Shown: positions 1 through 63,453 of the stretch, piece after piece
Numbering within the stretch: position 1 is the first letter of the stretch
Layout: each line of letters starts with the position of its first letter
Assembly: GCA_018857735.1 (NCBI GenBank)
Contig: JABMCL010002980.1
Span: 624,501 to 688,500 of the forward strand
Source: Alviniconcha marisindica
Lineage: Eukaryota; Mollusca; Gastropoda; Provannidae
DNA: 64,000 nt
Direction of reading: 5' to 3'
The notes under the pieces: model-generated
Told to the model about the DNA's origin: nothing
The model's input: only the letters and a program-made list of their open reading frames with translations
The model's database searches: none
Position numbers and translations under genes: made by a program

Positions 1-999
1 TTGATTCTGACAGTTTACTACAGAATGAAATTTGATTAAAAAACAGGTGAACGCAACAAATTGCCACTTGTCCAAAGCGTTTGCCCAGTCAAACTGGACA
101 CATCGCCGAGACTGTCTTTTCTCGTAAGGAGTGAAGTTAAGCGTTGTTCACACACCGGCGTGTAGAGCGGTACTCGACTCCAGTAATCAAAGTTGGTGGT
201 TCGTGTGTGTTTATCATCCTCTGACATGAAAGTGTACACGGGGCAGTTGTTGCAAAAACGATGAGGAGTTGGTAGGTTGTTGACGCGGACGAGTTTTCGT
301 CGATTTTTTTTCCACCGACCGATTTTGTACCGTCTTCTCGCCTATTTTGTTGTTTTTGTTGCGAGAACTCGGTGAAAAATCGGCCGCTCTGCCAGTCACG
401 ATATACTTGGAGGTTGTTGTGTGTAAAGAGTCCAGTCGGCAGTGAAGTTGTGATGGGTGGGGATGTTCTCTCTCGCCCCCCCCCCCCCCACACACACACA
501 CACACAGTGTATTCAGTCTTGGTTAGGCGGGGAGTGGTGCTGTGTGACAGGCCTGCTGTCACCTGGCCGACTTGAACGAACGCCGGTGACTGTCACACAG
601 TGTCAGCCTTGTTGTTTCACGACGACAATGGTACCATTGAAGCGGCGGCGGCGACGTCGGCAACTTTGCTGATTGAAACGATAGGGGATATGTATATATA
701 TATGTCTTACCCGCGCGTCGAAGATCATGTATCGAACCTGTATCGTAGCTGGTTCACACTCGTCAAGAAAAGGGCTTTGCATCAGTACCCTCACCTCAAC
801 AGGCTAGCATAACAACTAACCAACCAACCAACCTGAAGTTTGTGGTCGATTTTAGATCTTGATGGGATGAAAGGGGGAAGGGTTCTTTTGTTTGTTAAAA
901 AAGACATTCTAATGATATTAATTATGTGTGTGTGTACGCGCGTGTGTCGTGTACACGCACACCGGTGCGTGTGTATGTGCTTACGATACTGAATGAATG
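1..999. other. Non-coding upstream DNA
   Basis: No gene is seen. The stretch contains a poly-C/(CA)n patch near 475-507, a (GGC)-rich patch near 640, and short AC/GT runs near 925-980. Short open frames here look accidental. Confidence 0.6.
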
Positions 1000-1420
1000 G
1001 AACTGCAGCTACATTCCCTTTACCTTACATAACACATGCACGTGAGATCAGTGGAATTGCAGCTACATTCCATTTACCGTACATAACACATGCACGTGAG
1101 ATCAGTGGAATTGCAGCTACCCATTACTTACATAACACATGCACGTGAGATCAGTGGAATTGCAGCTACATTCTCTTTACCTTACATAACACATGCACGT
1201 GAGATCAGTGAAATTGCAGCTACATTCCCTTTACCTTACATAACACATGCACGTGAGATCAGTGGAATTGCAGCTACATTCCCTTTACCTTACATAACAC
1301 ATGCACGTGGCATCAGTGGAATTGCAGCTACATTCCCTTTACCTTACATAACACATGCACGTGAGATCAGTGGAATTGCAGCTACATTCCCATTACTTAC
1401 ATAACACATGCACGTGAGGT
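1000..1420. repeat. 54-bp minisatellite, about 8 copies
   Basis: The unit contains CACATGCACGTGAGATCAGT and a GCAGCTACATTCCC segment. Its length is a multiple of three, so an open frame of about 100 codons runs through it; this is a by-product and not a gene. Copies differ at single positions and one lost about 9 bases. Confidence 0.95.
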
Positions 1421-2334
1421 CGGACAACAGCGCACTGACTGGCACCTTTCACACACAGACTCGTTCTTGCAATGCAATGGACACCACCTAACCCCTTCTT
1501 CACACGTGCCTCGGCATAGTGTTCAGCGATGAATTCCTCCCTATCTCAGTGAATAAAAACATTCCTGCTCTGTGTGTGGTGTGTGGGGGGGGGGGGGGGG
1601 GGGGGATCGTGTACCTGTGTATGCGTGTGTGTGTGTAACTGCTACAGTCTCGCCTGTATCATTACTGGCGAGCAAACAGAGGGTTACGCCAACAGGCCAT
1701 TGTGACGGTTCATGTTGCCTGCCACTTGACGGGGGGGATCAGACGGGACCGCTTTTCTAGCCACTGAATAGCCACGCGGGAGGAAACCGGCTGTGATTTT
1801 TAGTACGGGGGGGAGTGTTCCTCCATTGTTACTTGATACCCGGTGCTGTAACCTAAATCTACCTGGTGTGTATTGTATGGAAGTTTGATTCTAATTTTTT
1901 TTACTTCTTTGTATGTGGTGAGGCGAGGAGGTGGTGGGGCGTGGGGGGGTAGGGTGTGTGGGGGGTAGGGTGTGTGGGGGGTAGGGTGTGTGGGGGGCAG
2001 GGTGTGTGGGTGGGGTATTAGAAGGCTGGAAAGCGCAGACGATGCGGAACTCGTCGAATAAATATTTTATTCAGACAAAAGGCGATTCGACCTTGACGGC
2101 ACACACCAAGCCTCGCTTTCCGGCATCTTCCTCCAAACAAGGAAGAGGAAGAATGTGCCCGGAGTTTGCCTTGACAGTAGCTGTGCAGAAGTGATCCGCC
2201 GATGGTAGAGAATGGAACGAAGACGAAGCGCACACACGCAGCCTGTCACAGTCCCCCCGCAGGTCCCCTTCAGACCTTCGCCTAATGGGGTGAAGAAAAG
2301 GATGTCTTTTAGCGGACAACACAGAGCCCAGGAG

Positions 2335-2420
2335 CCGTGTGTCAGAGTCAAGGTGGCCGTCCTGCGCTCCCCGTCCCTAATAAGCCTGATGGTTTCTGTG
2401 GACGTGAAGCACCGTGAAAG
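2335..2420 (+). repeat. Dispersed repeat fragment (GTGGACGT-AAGCACC family)
   Basis: It shares GAGTCAAGGTGGCCGTCCT and TTTCTGTGGACGTGAAGCACC with a copy at about 33570-33650. Shorter core matches occur at 3500-3540, 13250-13275 and, inverted, at 21420-21445 and 2505-2525. Such scattered similarity indicates an old interspersed element. Confidence 0.7.
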
Positions 2421-2884
2421 GAGAAGGCGGACAGCTGTCGCGAGCAGCGTCTTCGTGTGCGCAGCACCCGCTGAGGTCGTGGCGCGACAGGCAGTTAGTA
2501 ACCGATTTTAACGTCCACAGGCCCGCAGGGTCATCTCAGGACGACGACACCGTGACTGAAGAACCCACGGGAGACACGGCTAGACGATCCTCGTTTCGAC
2601 CACAAAGAGAAGGCGTAAACATGTGGCGGTATGGAGACCCACAGATAGCGCATGTATCCAGATGCGGCAGATAGTAGAACAGTCAGAAGGAGGGGTGTGG
2701 CTTGTGACCGAATTGACGTGACTTGGGATTAGGTAGTTCACGCCCAGTCACCCGTGAAGGCAAATCAGGACGAAACAGGAGAATCGGGACGAAACGGGAG
2801 AATCAGGACGAAACGGGAGTCCGTCACATCACCAAGAAAATTCTTTACACACAGGATTCAAGATTATTTTGTTAATCCCATCAG

Positions 2885-2930
2885 GTTGGCTTTTAACGCC
2901 CAGTCAGCCATGACGGTTATATCAAGGCAT
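2885..2930 (-). repeat. Dispersed repeat fragment, second family
   Basis: The reverse complement reads GATATAACCGTCATGGCTGA followed by CTGGGCGTTAAAA. A + strand copy at about 25207-25250 reads GATATAACCATACTGGTTGA and CTGGGCGTAAAAC. Two copies in opposite orientation indicate an interspersed element. Confidence 0.6.
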
Positions 2931-4014
2931 TGTTGTCTCACCAGGAATTTTATTTCGTGTCTACGCCAACACATCACTTTTATATATCTCATCGCAGTAA
3001 ACAGTATACAGCAGCGTGAGGGCGAAATGATGCAAGGGTAGACAGTTGGTAGACAGGCGATGCAAGGGAGGTAACCGTCGGTAAATACGCTGACTTGCCA
3101 GATCTGCGAAGAGTGCAATGGATTTGATTATCGTTGACTTCCGACCACAGTTCTGTGGTGTCTGCACTTCCGATACATGTGTCTGGCACAAAACTGGGAG
3201 AAAGGGGGCGGTAGGGGTCGGGGGAGAAAGGAGGAAGACCCTATGCAACCTTTGTGCTGTCTCCGCCCTTGACACGGCTCAAAGTGTTCGGTGCAAGTTT
3301 GCACGGCCGGCACTACAGAGTCGTGTTTATTCCCGTTTTAAAGCTTGCACTATTATTAGGTTGCTGTTTTGGCTTGTTGCGCGGAGGCATAGCAGTTTCC
3401 CAGTGCATGACTGGCTGATACAGGGCTGTGCCTCGAAGGAAGTTCTGAAGTGTTGAGGACCTTGAGACACTGCATGCCGGCAAGGGTTATGACCGAATCA
3501 GAGCTCAGGAGCTGTATCCGAGTCGAGGTGGACGTAAAGCAGCTTTGAACTCGAACTGCACTGACCTAAATTTTGCACCGAAAAAAGGGATCGGTTGTGG
3601 GCCATAACCCCCCCCCCCCCCCCCCCCCCCCCCCAAACCCATACACACGCACCGCCGTCCGGACCCCATGTATCGACAGGGTCTTGTTCGTTGCCCACTC
3701 AGTTAATTTGGCGGGCCTGTTTGAAGCACATACGTGGAAAACGCGACATGGGGCCTTCCGAGCTGACGTGGCAGAGAGCAGTGGCGCGGGGCAGTGAGCG
3801 CTGATGTCACCCGATCCCCGGGGCCGTGCTGATGAGGGCTAATGACGGCCATTAGGGTTGGCCCGGCCACACGCCTCAAGGCACCCTACGCTAGCCGCCC
3901 TTAGCGTCTTATAGCTTAAAGGACGCGCCACACCTCTTGTGTCGCTCGACCCCCCTGGCTGCACTGCTTTAAAAAGAAAGTTAGGAGGCAGGGTCTGGTT
4001 TTGTCAACCCGACA

Positions 4015-4295
4015 TCCGAGGACATGAAGCCCCGCATCATCATCATCAGGGTCTGGTTTTAAAGTATGCATTAATTTTTTTTAAAATGTTTTGTTGCAAT
4101 TAGACACGATTTGGGCGTGGTAGAGGGAGAGTCTGGTTTTAAAGCATGCATTAATTTTTTTTAAATCTATTTTAAAATGCTGTTGCAATTAGACACGATT
4201 TGGGCGTGCTAGAGGTAGAGGGAGAGTGGTTTTAAAGCATGCATTAATTTTTAATTTTTAATCCTGTTGCAATTAGACACGATTTGGGCGTGCTG
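4015..4295. repeat. About 90-bp tandem repeat, 3 copies
   Basis: Units share GGTTTTAAAGCATGCATTAA, a T-rich spacer and GCAATTAGACACGATTTGGG. Copies differ mainly in the length of the T/A spacer. Confidence 0.85.
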
Positions 4296-4414
4296 CAAGG
4301 AATCGGTGTTTGCTCTGAGAGAGAGAGAGGGGGGGAGGGTACACGCGCACACGCACGCAGGCACGCGGGCAAGTCATCTGTCACATGACAGAGCCTGCAT
4401 AGTTACATTTTAGT

Positions 4415-4914
4415 TTACATTAGCCCAGTGGTTAGAGCACCAGCCTCATGATCGAAAAGTCGCGGGTTCGAATCTCCGCAGGAACGGGGAGAGAATTTTC
4501 TTTCCCAGGGTCAACTTTCTGTGCTGACTCATATTTCCGTATCCGTTGCACCCCTGTGGTACCGCAGTAGCACGTAAAAGACCCCGGTCATTCTGCCCAA
4601 AGTGCTAAACTAAAAGTGCACAGCTAAACACACGTGCACCCGCCATACGTGGCTTGGAACGAAGTGACACTTAAATCGGTGCATGCTTGCATGGTGTACA
4701 CAAACGTGCGCCGAGACGGCAGCAGTGTCACGTGGCACCAACCATGTAACAACCAAACAGCGGTGTAAGTACACCACTGCGGTGGATATTGAAAACGCGC
4801 TGTAAAAGGCTAGTCACTCATTTAGAATCACATGCGATGTGAGTGCAGCGAGTAAGTTCGAGAGCAGAGAATAGCGCTATATAAAAGCAGTAATAATAAT
4901 AATGATGATGATGA
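4415..4914 (+). mobile_element. tRNA-derived SINE, near full length
   Basis: The head carries RNA polymerase III boxes of a tRNA: A box TAGCCCAGTGG at 4421-4431 and B box GGGTTCGAATC at 4464-4474. The body of about 420 bp ends in ATAGCGCTATATAAAAGCAG and a (TAA)n/(TGA)n tail. It ends where a second tRNA-like A box in the opposite orientation begins. The body matches a second copy at about 8305-8690, which supports a mobile origin. Family name not assigned. Confidence 0.85.
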
Positions 4915-4960
4915 CAAGTCAGGCCCACTAACCGCTGAGCTATCTACGCTTCCCATTTGT
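4915..4960 (-). mobile_element. Fragment of a second SINE head, interrupted
   Basis: On the minus strand an A box TAGCTCAGCGG (4932-4942) is followed by GTTAGTGGGCCTGAC, as in a tRNA, but the B box is missing because the tail of the neighbouring SINE starts there. This looks like an insertion of one SINE into the head of another. Confidence 0.5.
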
Positions 4961-5408
4961 CAGTTTGCCAATGCAATGTATATATATATATACACACACC
5001 AGGTGACCCCCACAGTGTTCAGGAGGGAAACCCTTCAACACCAAGAACAGCCTCCCACGTCAGCCTATGATATATTGTACATCCATTCCATTCTAAATCA
5101 AAAAAAACCCCCAACCACACACACACACACACACACACCTTGTCTGCTTTGTGTGAGAGAGAGAAAAAAGTCTTGTGGTGCCATACCGTCTACACGGTTC
5201 ACCGCCTGCCCCACAGACATTGGAACCAGAGACCCTAAAAGACTCCAGACTCCCCTTTTTTTTGCTGGAATGGTTCTCACCTGTTTGTCCTCTTCCCGGG
5301 CGAGATGCCGTCTGACGGCCAGACACAGGGACAGACACTGACAGCCGTGGAGCCCACCGAGCCGTCTTCACGCGCATGCCTTTGAGATGAAAAAACACCT
5401 TGCTTGTT

Positions 5409-5410
<2 letters not shown>

Positions 5411-5482
<72 letters not shown>
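5411..5482. repeat. (CT)n microsatellite
   Basis: An uninterrupted CT run; it generates Ser/Leu-only open frames that are not genes. Confidence 0.98.
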
Positions 5483-5485
<3 letters not shown>

Positions 5486-6184
5486 CGTTTGTTTGTTTCT
5501 TGATATTTGTCTTGTTTGTCTGTGTGTTTTGCTGTTCGTATGTCTTATTTTTCTGTCTGTGTGCATACTTGAGTTTTTTTTTGTATTTTGCGGTTCGTAT
5601 ATGGGCCGATGGCCAAAATACAATAAACCATCTGAAGTCTCTCTCTCTCTCCTTTTAATTTTATTTTTATTTTTTATATTGGGCTACCGGGGATCGGTAT
5701 AGTTATCTCCCTCTTCTCATTTGCATGTGTTGTTGATCGGCGTCATGCCGGGCACGGGGAGGTGTTGGGTGATCGTGATCAGGCTTGTGATGCGCTCTTT
5801 ACTGCAGCCGGGAATCGGCCTCCACCCCTCGCCATGTGCCTTCCATTGTGCAGCAGGGGATGAGGAATTATGGGGTTTGGGGAAGGAGGAGGTGGGTGGT
5901 GGGGTGGGGTGGGGGGTTGGGGGGTGGGGGGGGGAGGAGGAGATTATCGGTGTGGAAGTTGATGCGGATTTGATTGCCAGGCAGGTGTGAAATGTGCCTC
6001 CCAACGGCGATGCGGTGCGCTGGGCGTATCGCGTGCGGGTTTTTGCGGCTCAGGGGAGCTAATTGCTGCGGTACTGGGGCGAGCCGGTGGCTTGATGTTT
6101 TTACCTCCCCATCAGTCAACCGCGCGAAGGCTGGTAGTGGTAGTGGTACGGTCTGTTCTTTACACGCGTCTTTTTCACCGTCAG

Positions 6185-6475
6185 CATTTGCTGTTGGGAA
6201 CAGTAACTAAGGTCTCCCGCTAGTTCAAGACGGTATCAGTGCGCTAGGGAAAGCCCTTATGCGCTCCAACCCGTTGCATTTGCTATTGGGACTCAATGAA
6301 GTCTTGCGCCAGTTCAAGACGTCATCCGTGCGCTCGGAAACGCCCATATGCGCTCCACCCCGTTGCGTTTGCAGTTGGGACTAAATAATGTTGCCCGTCA
6401 GTTCAGCACGTATCCATCCGCTGGGAAAAGCCCATATGCGCTCCACCCAAACGTTGCTTTGGGAACAAGTCTAAC
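6185..6475. repeat. About 98-bp tandem repeat, 3 decayed copies
   Basis: Units share CAGTTCAAGACG and CCCATATGCGCTCCACCC with TTGGGAACA/TTGGGACTAA starts. Copies have diverged by substitutions and small gaps. Confidence 0.85.
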
Positions 6476-6691
6476 GTTGATAAAGTCCAGAAGTGAAGGA
6501 GTGACCTACCATTCAGGACAAGATGTGTCCATTAAATTTTATGTTTGAAGACATTGAAGGCCGGGGTGGTTAGGGGGCAGGGGCTGGGAGTGAAAGTGTA
6601 AAAGCAGGTCAGCTGAACAGTAGGCGAAACGCACAGTGCTGTAATAATTCTGACGACGAAGCGGTGAACTATACCGCACGTTTTTAGACCG

Positions 6692-6694
<3 letters not shown>

Positions 6695-6748
<54 letters not shown>

Positions 6749-6751
6749 GTG

Positions 6752-6815
<64 letters not shown>

Positions 6816-6895
6816 TGTATATGTATATAGTGTGTGCGTGCGTGTGTGTTTGTGTGCGTGCGTGTGTGTGTGGGGTGTGTGTGTGTGTGTGTGTG

Positions 6896-6931
<36 letters not shown>

Positions 6932-7083
6932 TGGTGGCGGGCGCGCGCGTGCGTGTGTGCGTGCGTGCGTGTGTGTGTGTGTGCGTGCGCTGGTGGGCGG
7001 GCGCGCGCGTGCGTGTGTGCGTGCGTGCGTGCGTGCGTGCGTGTGCGTGTGTGTGTGCGCTGGTGGGCGGGCGCGCGCGTGCG

Positions 7084-7122
<39 letters not shown>
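6695..7122. repeat. (GT)n/(GCGT)n compound microsatellite with internal higher-order copies
   Basis: Alternating purine-pyrimidine sequence of more than 400 bp. Three copies of a GCGCTGGTGGGCGGGCGCGC block occur about 70-75 bp apart, so a larger unit was duplicated inside the simple repeat. Cys/Val-rich open frames here are artefacts. Confidence 0.95.
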
Positions 7123-7125
<3 letters not shown>

Positions 7126-7554
7126 CGGGGGTCATTGCAGGGCCTTCTAGGCAATGGCATTCCCCATCATCAGCTGCAACCCCGATCAACGCACGAGCAA
7201 AGGGGAAACCCTTCGGTACGAGTGATTTGCGCGGAGATTGCGCTGTCTAGCCAGCGAGCAAGCATGCAGCCGAGCATGGGACCGGCGGCACACGGGGCCC
7301 CGCGGCGCTGTGCCCTTAGTTGCTGCGGCTGCGTGTGCTGTCAGTGTAAGCAGCTTGCGGGATGCTCCTCCACGCAGACCGCTGCTCCGTCACGGCGGCG
7401 GTTGAGCAAGCCCAGGGTTCTTGTCTCTCCGGCTAATCAACTTGTATCAGGCGTGTGTTGAGCTCCTTCCTTGCCTTGTTTAGTTGTTACGTCAGGTGCG
7501 TGCACATACCACCACAGGCACGGGACGCGAACACTTTTTGTTGTTTGTTTGTTT

Positions 7555-7585
7555 GTGCGTGCGTGCGTGCGTGCCTGTGTGCGTG

Positions 7586-7645
<60 letters not shown>

Positions 7646-7795
7646 TGTGTGTATGTGTGTGTGTGTGGTGTGGTGTGTGTGTGTGTGTGCGCGCGCGCGC
7701 GCGTCCGTGCGTGCGTGCGTTGTTGATATAGACCGCGAAGACTCTTCACTGAGCGCGCTTGGCATCACTCCCCGCCCCGCCCCCCTCCCCCCCTA

Positions 7796-7859
<64 letters not shown>
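7555..7859. repeat. (GT)n then (CA)n microsatellites
   Basis: A GCGT/GT run to about 7716 is followed by unique DNA and a (CA)n run at 7797-7859. The two opposite-strand runs could pair as an imperfect hairpin of about 250 bp. Confidence 0.95.
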
Positions 7860-7865
<6 letters not shown>

Positions 7866-8304
7866 CAAACAAAAAACAAAACAAAAAACAAAGAAGACAA
7901 AGTGAGTAGAAATGAAACGGGAAACTATGAAGGTCTCTGCCCTGAACTGAGATAGGAATCCAGCGTGATCAGTAACTCCCTTTAAAGTGTGGAGTGGCTG
8001 AGAATGTATGCTTTGCGGCATAGGCTCATTCAACTTCATCCCCACCCGCATCTCTTCTCTGTGTGTCTTGAATGGTGAATGAGACAACTTCTTGTGACTT
8101 TGTGATGGATTCTGTTCTGCTCTGAGAATTAATTAAGGCCTGTTCAGGTGACCAGGCGTTAAATTCCAAGTAATAAGATACTAATGATAACGGAAACACG
8201 TAGAAGCACGACAGAGGAGTGAATCTTGTCACAGAGAACGACGGTTCCACTGATCGACGTAGAGCTGCTTTGTAGCAAAGGCTGTGTGTATAAAATGGCT
8301 GTAT

Positions 8305-8690
<386 letters not shown>

Positions 8691-8981
8691 ATAAAATCCA
8701 GGCTGTGCAGATGTCGTGAGCAGAGAGCGGGGCCTGGCTGAGTGCAGCTCATTAGGTGGTGACCTTGGCAGGGGGATGAGTAACAGCGCGGTGTGTTGTG
8801 GGGTTCGCTGCACAGTGGACAGCAGCTGCAGCTTGAAGTGCATGAGCGATGTATCAAGTGCATGAGCGGCAGTGCCAGACCTGATTCCACATGTAGAATG
8901 CTGCCAGCCAATAGTGTGGGCTATTGGTTATTTTTTTCCTTCTCATGGACACTCGGGCACGACAGTTTACTCTCTGCGGTG

Positions 8982-8982
<1 letters not shown>

Positions 8983-9021
<39 letters not shown>

Positions 9022-9089
9022 CCCTCTCTTCTTACATCCCACTTTCAGTTTTCTGTCTCGTCAGTTTCTCGTCTCTGTCTCTGTCTCTG

Positions 9090-9150
<61 letters not shown>

Positions 9151-9267
9151 GTCTTACGACATCACGTACCTATTTTTATTCAGGACATACGCACTCGCAG
9201 GTACACACGTATGCGCAGCACGCACGCACGCACGCACGCACGCACCACGCACGCACCACGCCACGCC

Positions 9268-9354
<87 letters not shown>
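8983..9354. repeat. (CT)n, (CTCTGT)n, (CT)n, (GCAC)n, (AC)n microsatellite cluster
   Basis: Successive simple runs are separated by short unique spacers. All open frames here consist of Ser/Leu or Thr/His dipeptides and are artefacts. Confidence 0.95.
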
Positions 9355-9356
<2 letters not shown>

Positions 9357-9939
9357 TGAAGCAGCAACGCGACGGCACGAGCCTGCGTATGCCTTTAAAC
9401 GCCTGAGCTGTACAGTTTAGCACCTGCCATATGCGTGTTATTTCAATCGTAAATTCAGGTATGAGCGCCAGCCTCAGACTGCACAGACGACTGAGCATTT
9501 CAAGACGAAGAAAGAAAAAAAGAAGAAGAAAAAAAAAAGAAGAAGAGCATCAGCTGTCCCCCCTCACTTCCCCTCCCTCTCATCGCACCACTAAAAGAAA
9601 AGAAAAAAAAAAAGGAGAGAAAAAACAAAACAAAAAAACACAGCGCTGACTTTGGGGATGCCAAAGCGAGGGTATGAGTAATGGAAGCGCGAGGAGCGCG
9701 ACCCCGGTCCTCCAACCACAGCCGGGGTCTCCCCCAGCCCTAGGCTCCCTTCCCCCTCCCTCCCTCCACACACGGCACTACACCTACACCAGTCCTACAC
9801 CTAGGTCTGCGTCTGCCGGCCGGCGAGGAGGCAGTCTGTACTCCAGCCCCCTTTTGGTGCTTTGGCCAAGCCTGTTTGTTTTTTTCTTTTGTTTTTTTCC
9901 TCTTTTTTTCTCTCCATTTTTTCCCCTCATTTTTTTCAT

Positions 9940-10090
9940 GCAAAACTCCTTCCTTCCCTCTTCTTTGATGCAAACACGACCAAGAACTCCCTCCTTCCCA
10001 CTTCTTTGATGCAAACACGACCAAGAACTCCCACCTTCCCTCTTCTTTGATGCAAACACGACCAAGAACTTCTTCGATGCCAGGAACTTC
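9940..10090. repeat. About 38-bp minisatellite, 4 copies
   Basis: The unit includes CTTCTTTGATGCAAACACGA and CCAAGAACTCCC. The last copy is degenerate. Confidence 0.9.
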
Positions 10091-10439
10091 CACCTTTCCT
10101 CTTCATTAATTGACGCCAGACTTTTTGTCAACATCATCATCGTCATCGTTGTCGTCGTCATCAGGAACGCCATTATTATGGTGTGGCTCTGTCCTGGCAG
10201 ACGTGCAGTCTGCCTCCTGATCACTTTGTATCGATGGCCGTGTGATGCTGGTGGTGTTTATTACCAGACAGCACCAGTGCTGTTTTCCTGTGCTTACTGT
10301 CGTTCCGGCCAGTGGCGTCGTACGTTGGACTATTCCAACCGCTATTCTCTGCGGGCAAGGGCCGTGTCCACGAAGCCGTTCTGCTCTGGACTTAAGAAAA
10401 AAGAAAAGAAAAGAAAAAACACCAACAACATCAAAACAA

Positions 10440-11180
10440 TAAAGGGGGGGGGGGGGCAGGGTTGCGAGGGGGTGTGTTACATTATAGACTAGGGATTACT
10501 GTATTGTTCCTATTTATATATATAAATCACAATCATTATATATAAATCGCAGTGATCATACGCAGGATGGACTTCTTTTTTTTTTAAAAAGGGGGGGGGG
10601 GGGGGGGTGGAGACTGGTTGCGAAGAGTTGTACACGGTAGCCTAGGCTTGCTGTATTGTCCATATTTATGAAGGGGAAAAACGCAGTGATCGTAGATGGC
10701 CTTAGACTTATTGGATGATTTCGGCAGACAGATGTGCGAAGAACTACGTACGTAGTTCTCTGATATCGCAAGCAACTGCTGCAGAGCGTGGAGGAAGGGA
10801 TGCCGAAAACCGAGGCTAGGAGTGTGCACCACACGGGTCACCAGAAACGATCTAAACATAGCTACACTCTCGCCAGGTAAAACCCCACGCGTTCGACGTG
10901 AGACTGTGAAACCCAAGTCGCAGGCCCCGTCATTCCACGTGGCTGAGAGAACGCAGGAGGAGGGCTTCCCCGAGTCGGCATCGTCAGCCCCGTGTTCCAT
11001 TTTTAGCTGCCCCCCCCCCCCCCCCCCCCCCCACCCCCCCTTCCTCTCCTCGTTCCTCCTACCTTTCTGGCAGCCGGCGTCTCGCTTTCTTTGTTTCACA
11101 TGCTTCTTCCCTTTCAGCGGCCAGCTCTGGCACCCGGTTATACCCCCTCGTCATCCCCCCCCCCCCCCCCCCCCACTACA
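10440..11180. other. Non-coding DNA with long poly-G and poly-C tracts
   Basis: G runs at about 10442-10456 and 10590-10607 are followed by C runs at about 11011-11031 and 11155-11174. A partial duplication (tattgt...ttatatataaat and cagtgatc motifs) lies at 10495-10700. No gene is supported. Confidence 0.6.
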
Positions 11181-12538
11181 CACACAGCACTCTCTCTCCT
11201 TCCCCATCTTCAGTCCCGTGTGGGAGTGGCACACGCTGTGGCCAGTGTTTATTTGCGAGCGTAAAAGCAAGGGAGAGAGTGGGAAAAAGTGGAAAGTTTT
11301 TCTTGGAAAGTGTACGTGTATGTGTTAGTGGAGTGGAGATAGTCTGCGCCCTTTTCCCGTCCGAGGTAGCAGGGGGGAGCTCGTGGGGGGGTGACTGAGA
11401 ACGCTGAAGGGAGAGTTGCAGAGATGCGGATCAGCGACTGACTGACTGACACAGGCCGGTGTAGCGAGCAAGATTTAGGGAAGCGGAGTAGGAAGAGAAA
11501 AGAGAAATTGCCAACGCGTGGAGGGAGGCAGCGGACAAAGAAAAGAAAAAAAAAAGCTCTAAAATCCCCTGAGGTTTTCAGGCCGATTCCCATTGTTACG
11601 TAAGCCGGAAAGCGAGAAAGCCGACGCCGTTTGAGCATTGACTCGTGGTAGAATTTTCACAAAGGTACACCTGCGTGTAGCTGGAAGCGGGGTGCTTTTT
11701 TTCATCCTCGGCTGCTGGCAGAGGTGATCGGATCGGAGGAGACGTCGCTTCTCCGCTGTGCGTTTTTCTTGGAGTGACGTATGTGTGTGTGTGTCGAAAG
11801 CGTGCGAAAGACAAAGAGGAACCGGTGCCATCGCCAACGTAGAATGAAAGCCCCCGTACAACTGTAGCTGAGTGCGTGCACGGACTTTTCTAAGAGCGTC
11901 GGGTTTCACGTGCGCTTCTCGAGGAAAAGCAGTTCCACTGTGTTCGTCTCCAGGATGTTCGGCTTGTTAGTTTTTGCCGCTTGACGAAGCGAGTCCGTGT
12001 TGCGGAGTCGCTGAAGTTCACAACTTGAGAACAACAGAATTACAGACAAGTCGGTCGTCTTTGTGTGAGCAGTGCTAGTGTTCGGGAGGGTGAAGATCTT
12101 TACCGCCTGTCTCTTATAGAGGATCAGTTCGATCAGCAGCGGTGTTGTGGGAAAGGCCAGCAACAGTTCGCCAACAGTCAGATTATTGATGGTAGAGACA
12201 TTTGAAGGTGTTGCTTGTCTCGTGTTGTTGTTACTGTGTTGATCAGTACGTGTAGTAAGCCTGGCCACAAAACCCGGCTCACAAGGATTCCCAATTTGCG
12301 GCTGCAAGCGGACAGACGCCTTGTGATAATGACCTTGCGGATTACACCCGTCTGAATGGACTACATACAGCGGCGTTATGGTGTGTTGGTGTAGTTAGTC
12401 ATCGTCGACAGCCTAGTGGTTTCGGGGATTGCTCTGGAGTTCGCGGTGTCAGACCGCGTGTTGCACGTGCTGTGTGTGTGTTGGGTTGTGCTCTGGGCCT
12501 GGGCGGGCGAGTCAGTGTGGCCAGGATTATAGAATGCC
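10900..12538 (+). promoter_or_regulatory. Putative promoter / 5' UTR region of the short CLASP isoform
   Basis: From about 11.2 kb the DNA is relatively free of microsatellites, with scattered CpG and no long coding frame, and it leads directly to the Kozak start at 12539. That contrast with both sides is what suggests a promoter and untranslated leader. No convincing TATA or initiator could be fixed by eye, and an untranslated intron could also lie here. Confidence 0.3.

Positions 12539-63453
<50,915 letters not shown>

Larger units (their letters stand above)
1421..4010. other. Non-coding DNA with G-rich repeats and old transposon fragments
   Basis: It holds a poly-G tract (1587-1605), a 16- to 20-bp GTAGGGTGTGTGGGGG repeat (about 1935-2015) that could form quadruplexes, interspersed-repeat pieces near 2335-2420, 2885-2930 and 3495-3540, and a long poly-C tract (3609-3634). 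No supported gene was found. Confidence 0.6.

Noticed and set aside
1090..1404. 104-codon repeat protein
   Set aside because: Reads through a 54-bp minisatellite; no start context or splice signals.
4415..4490. Functional tRNA gene
   Set aside because: A and B boxes are present, but no cloverleaf acceptor stem closes and the SINE body follows directly.
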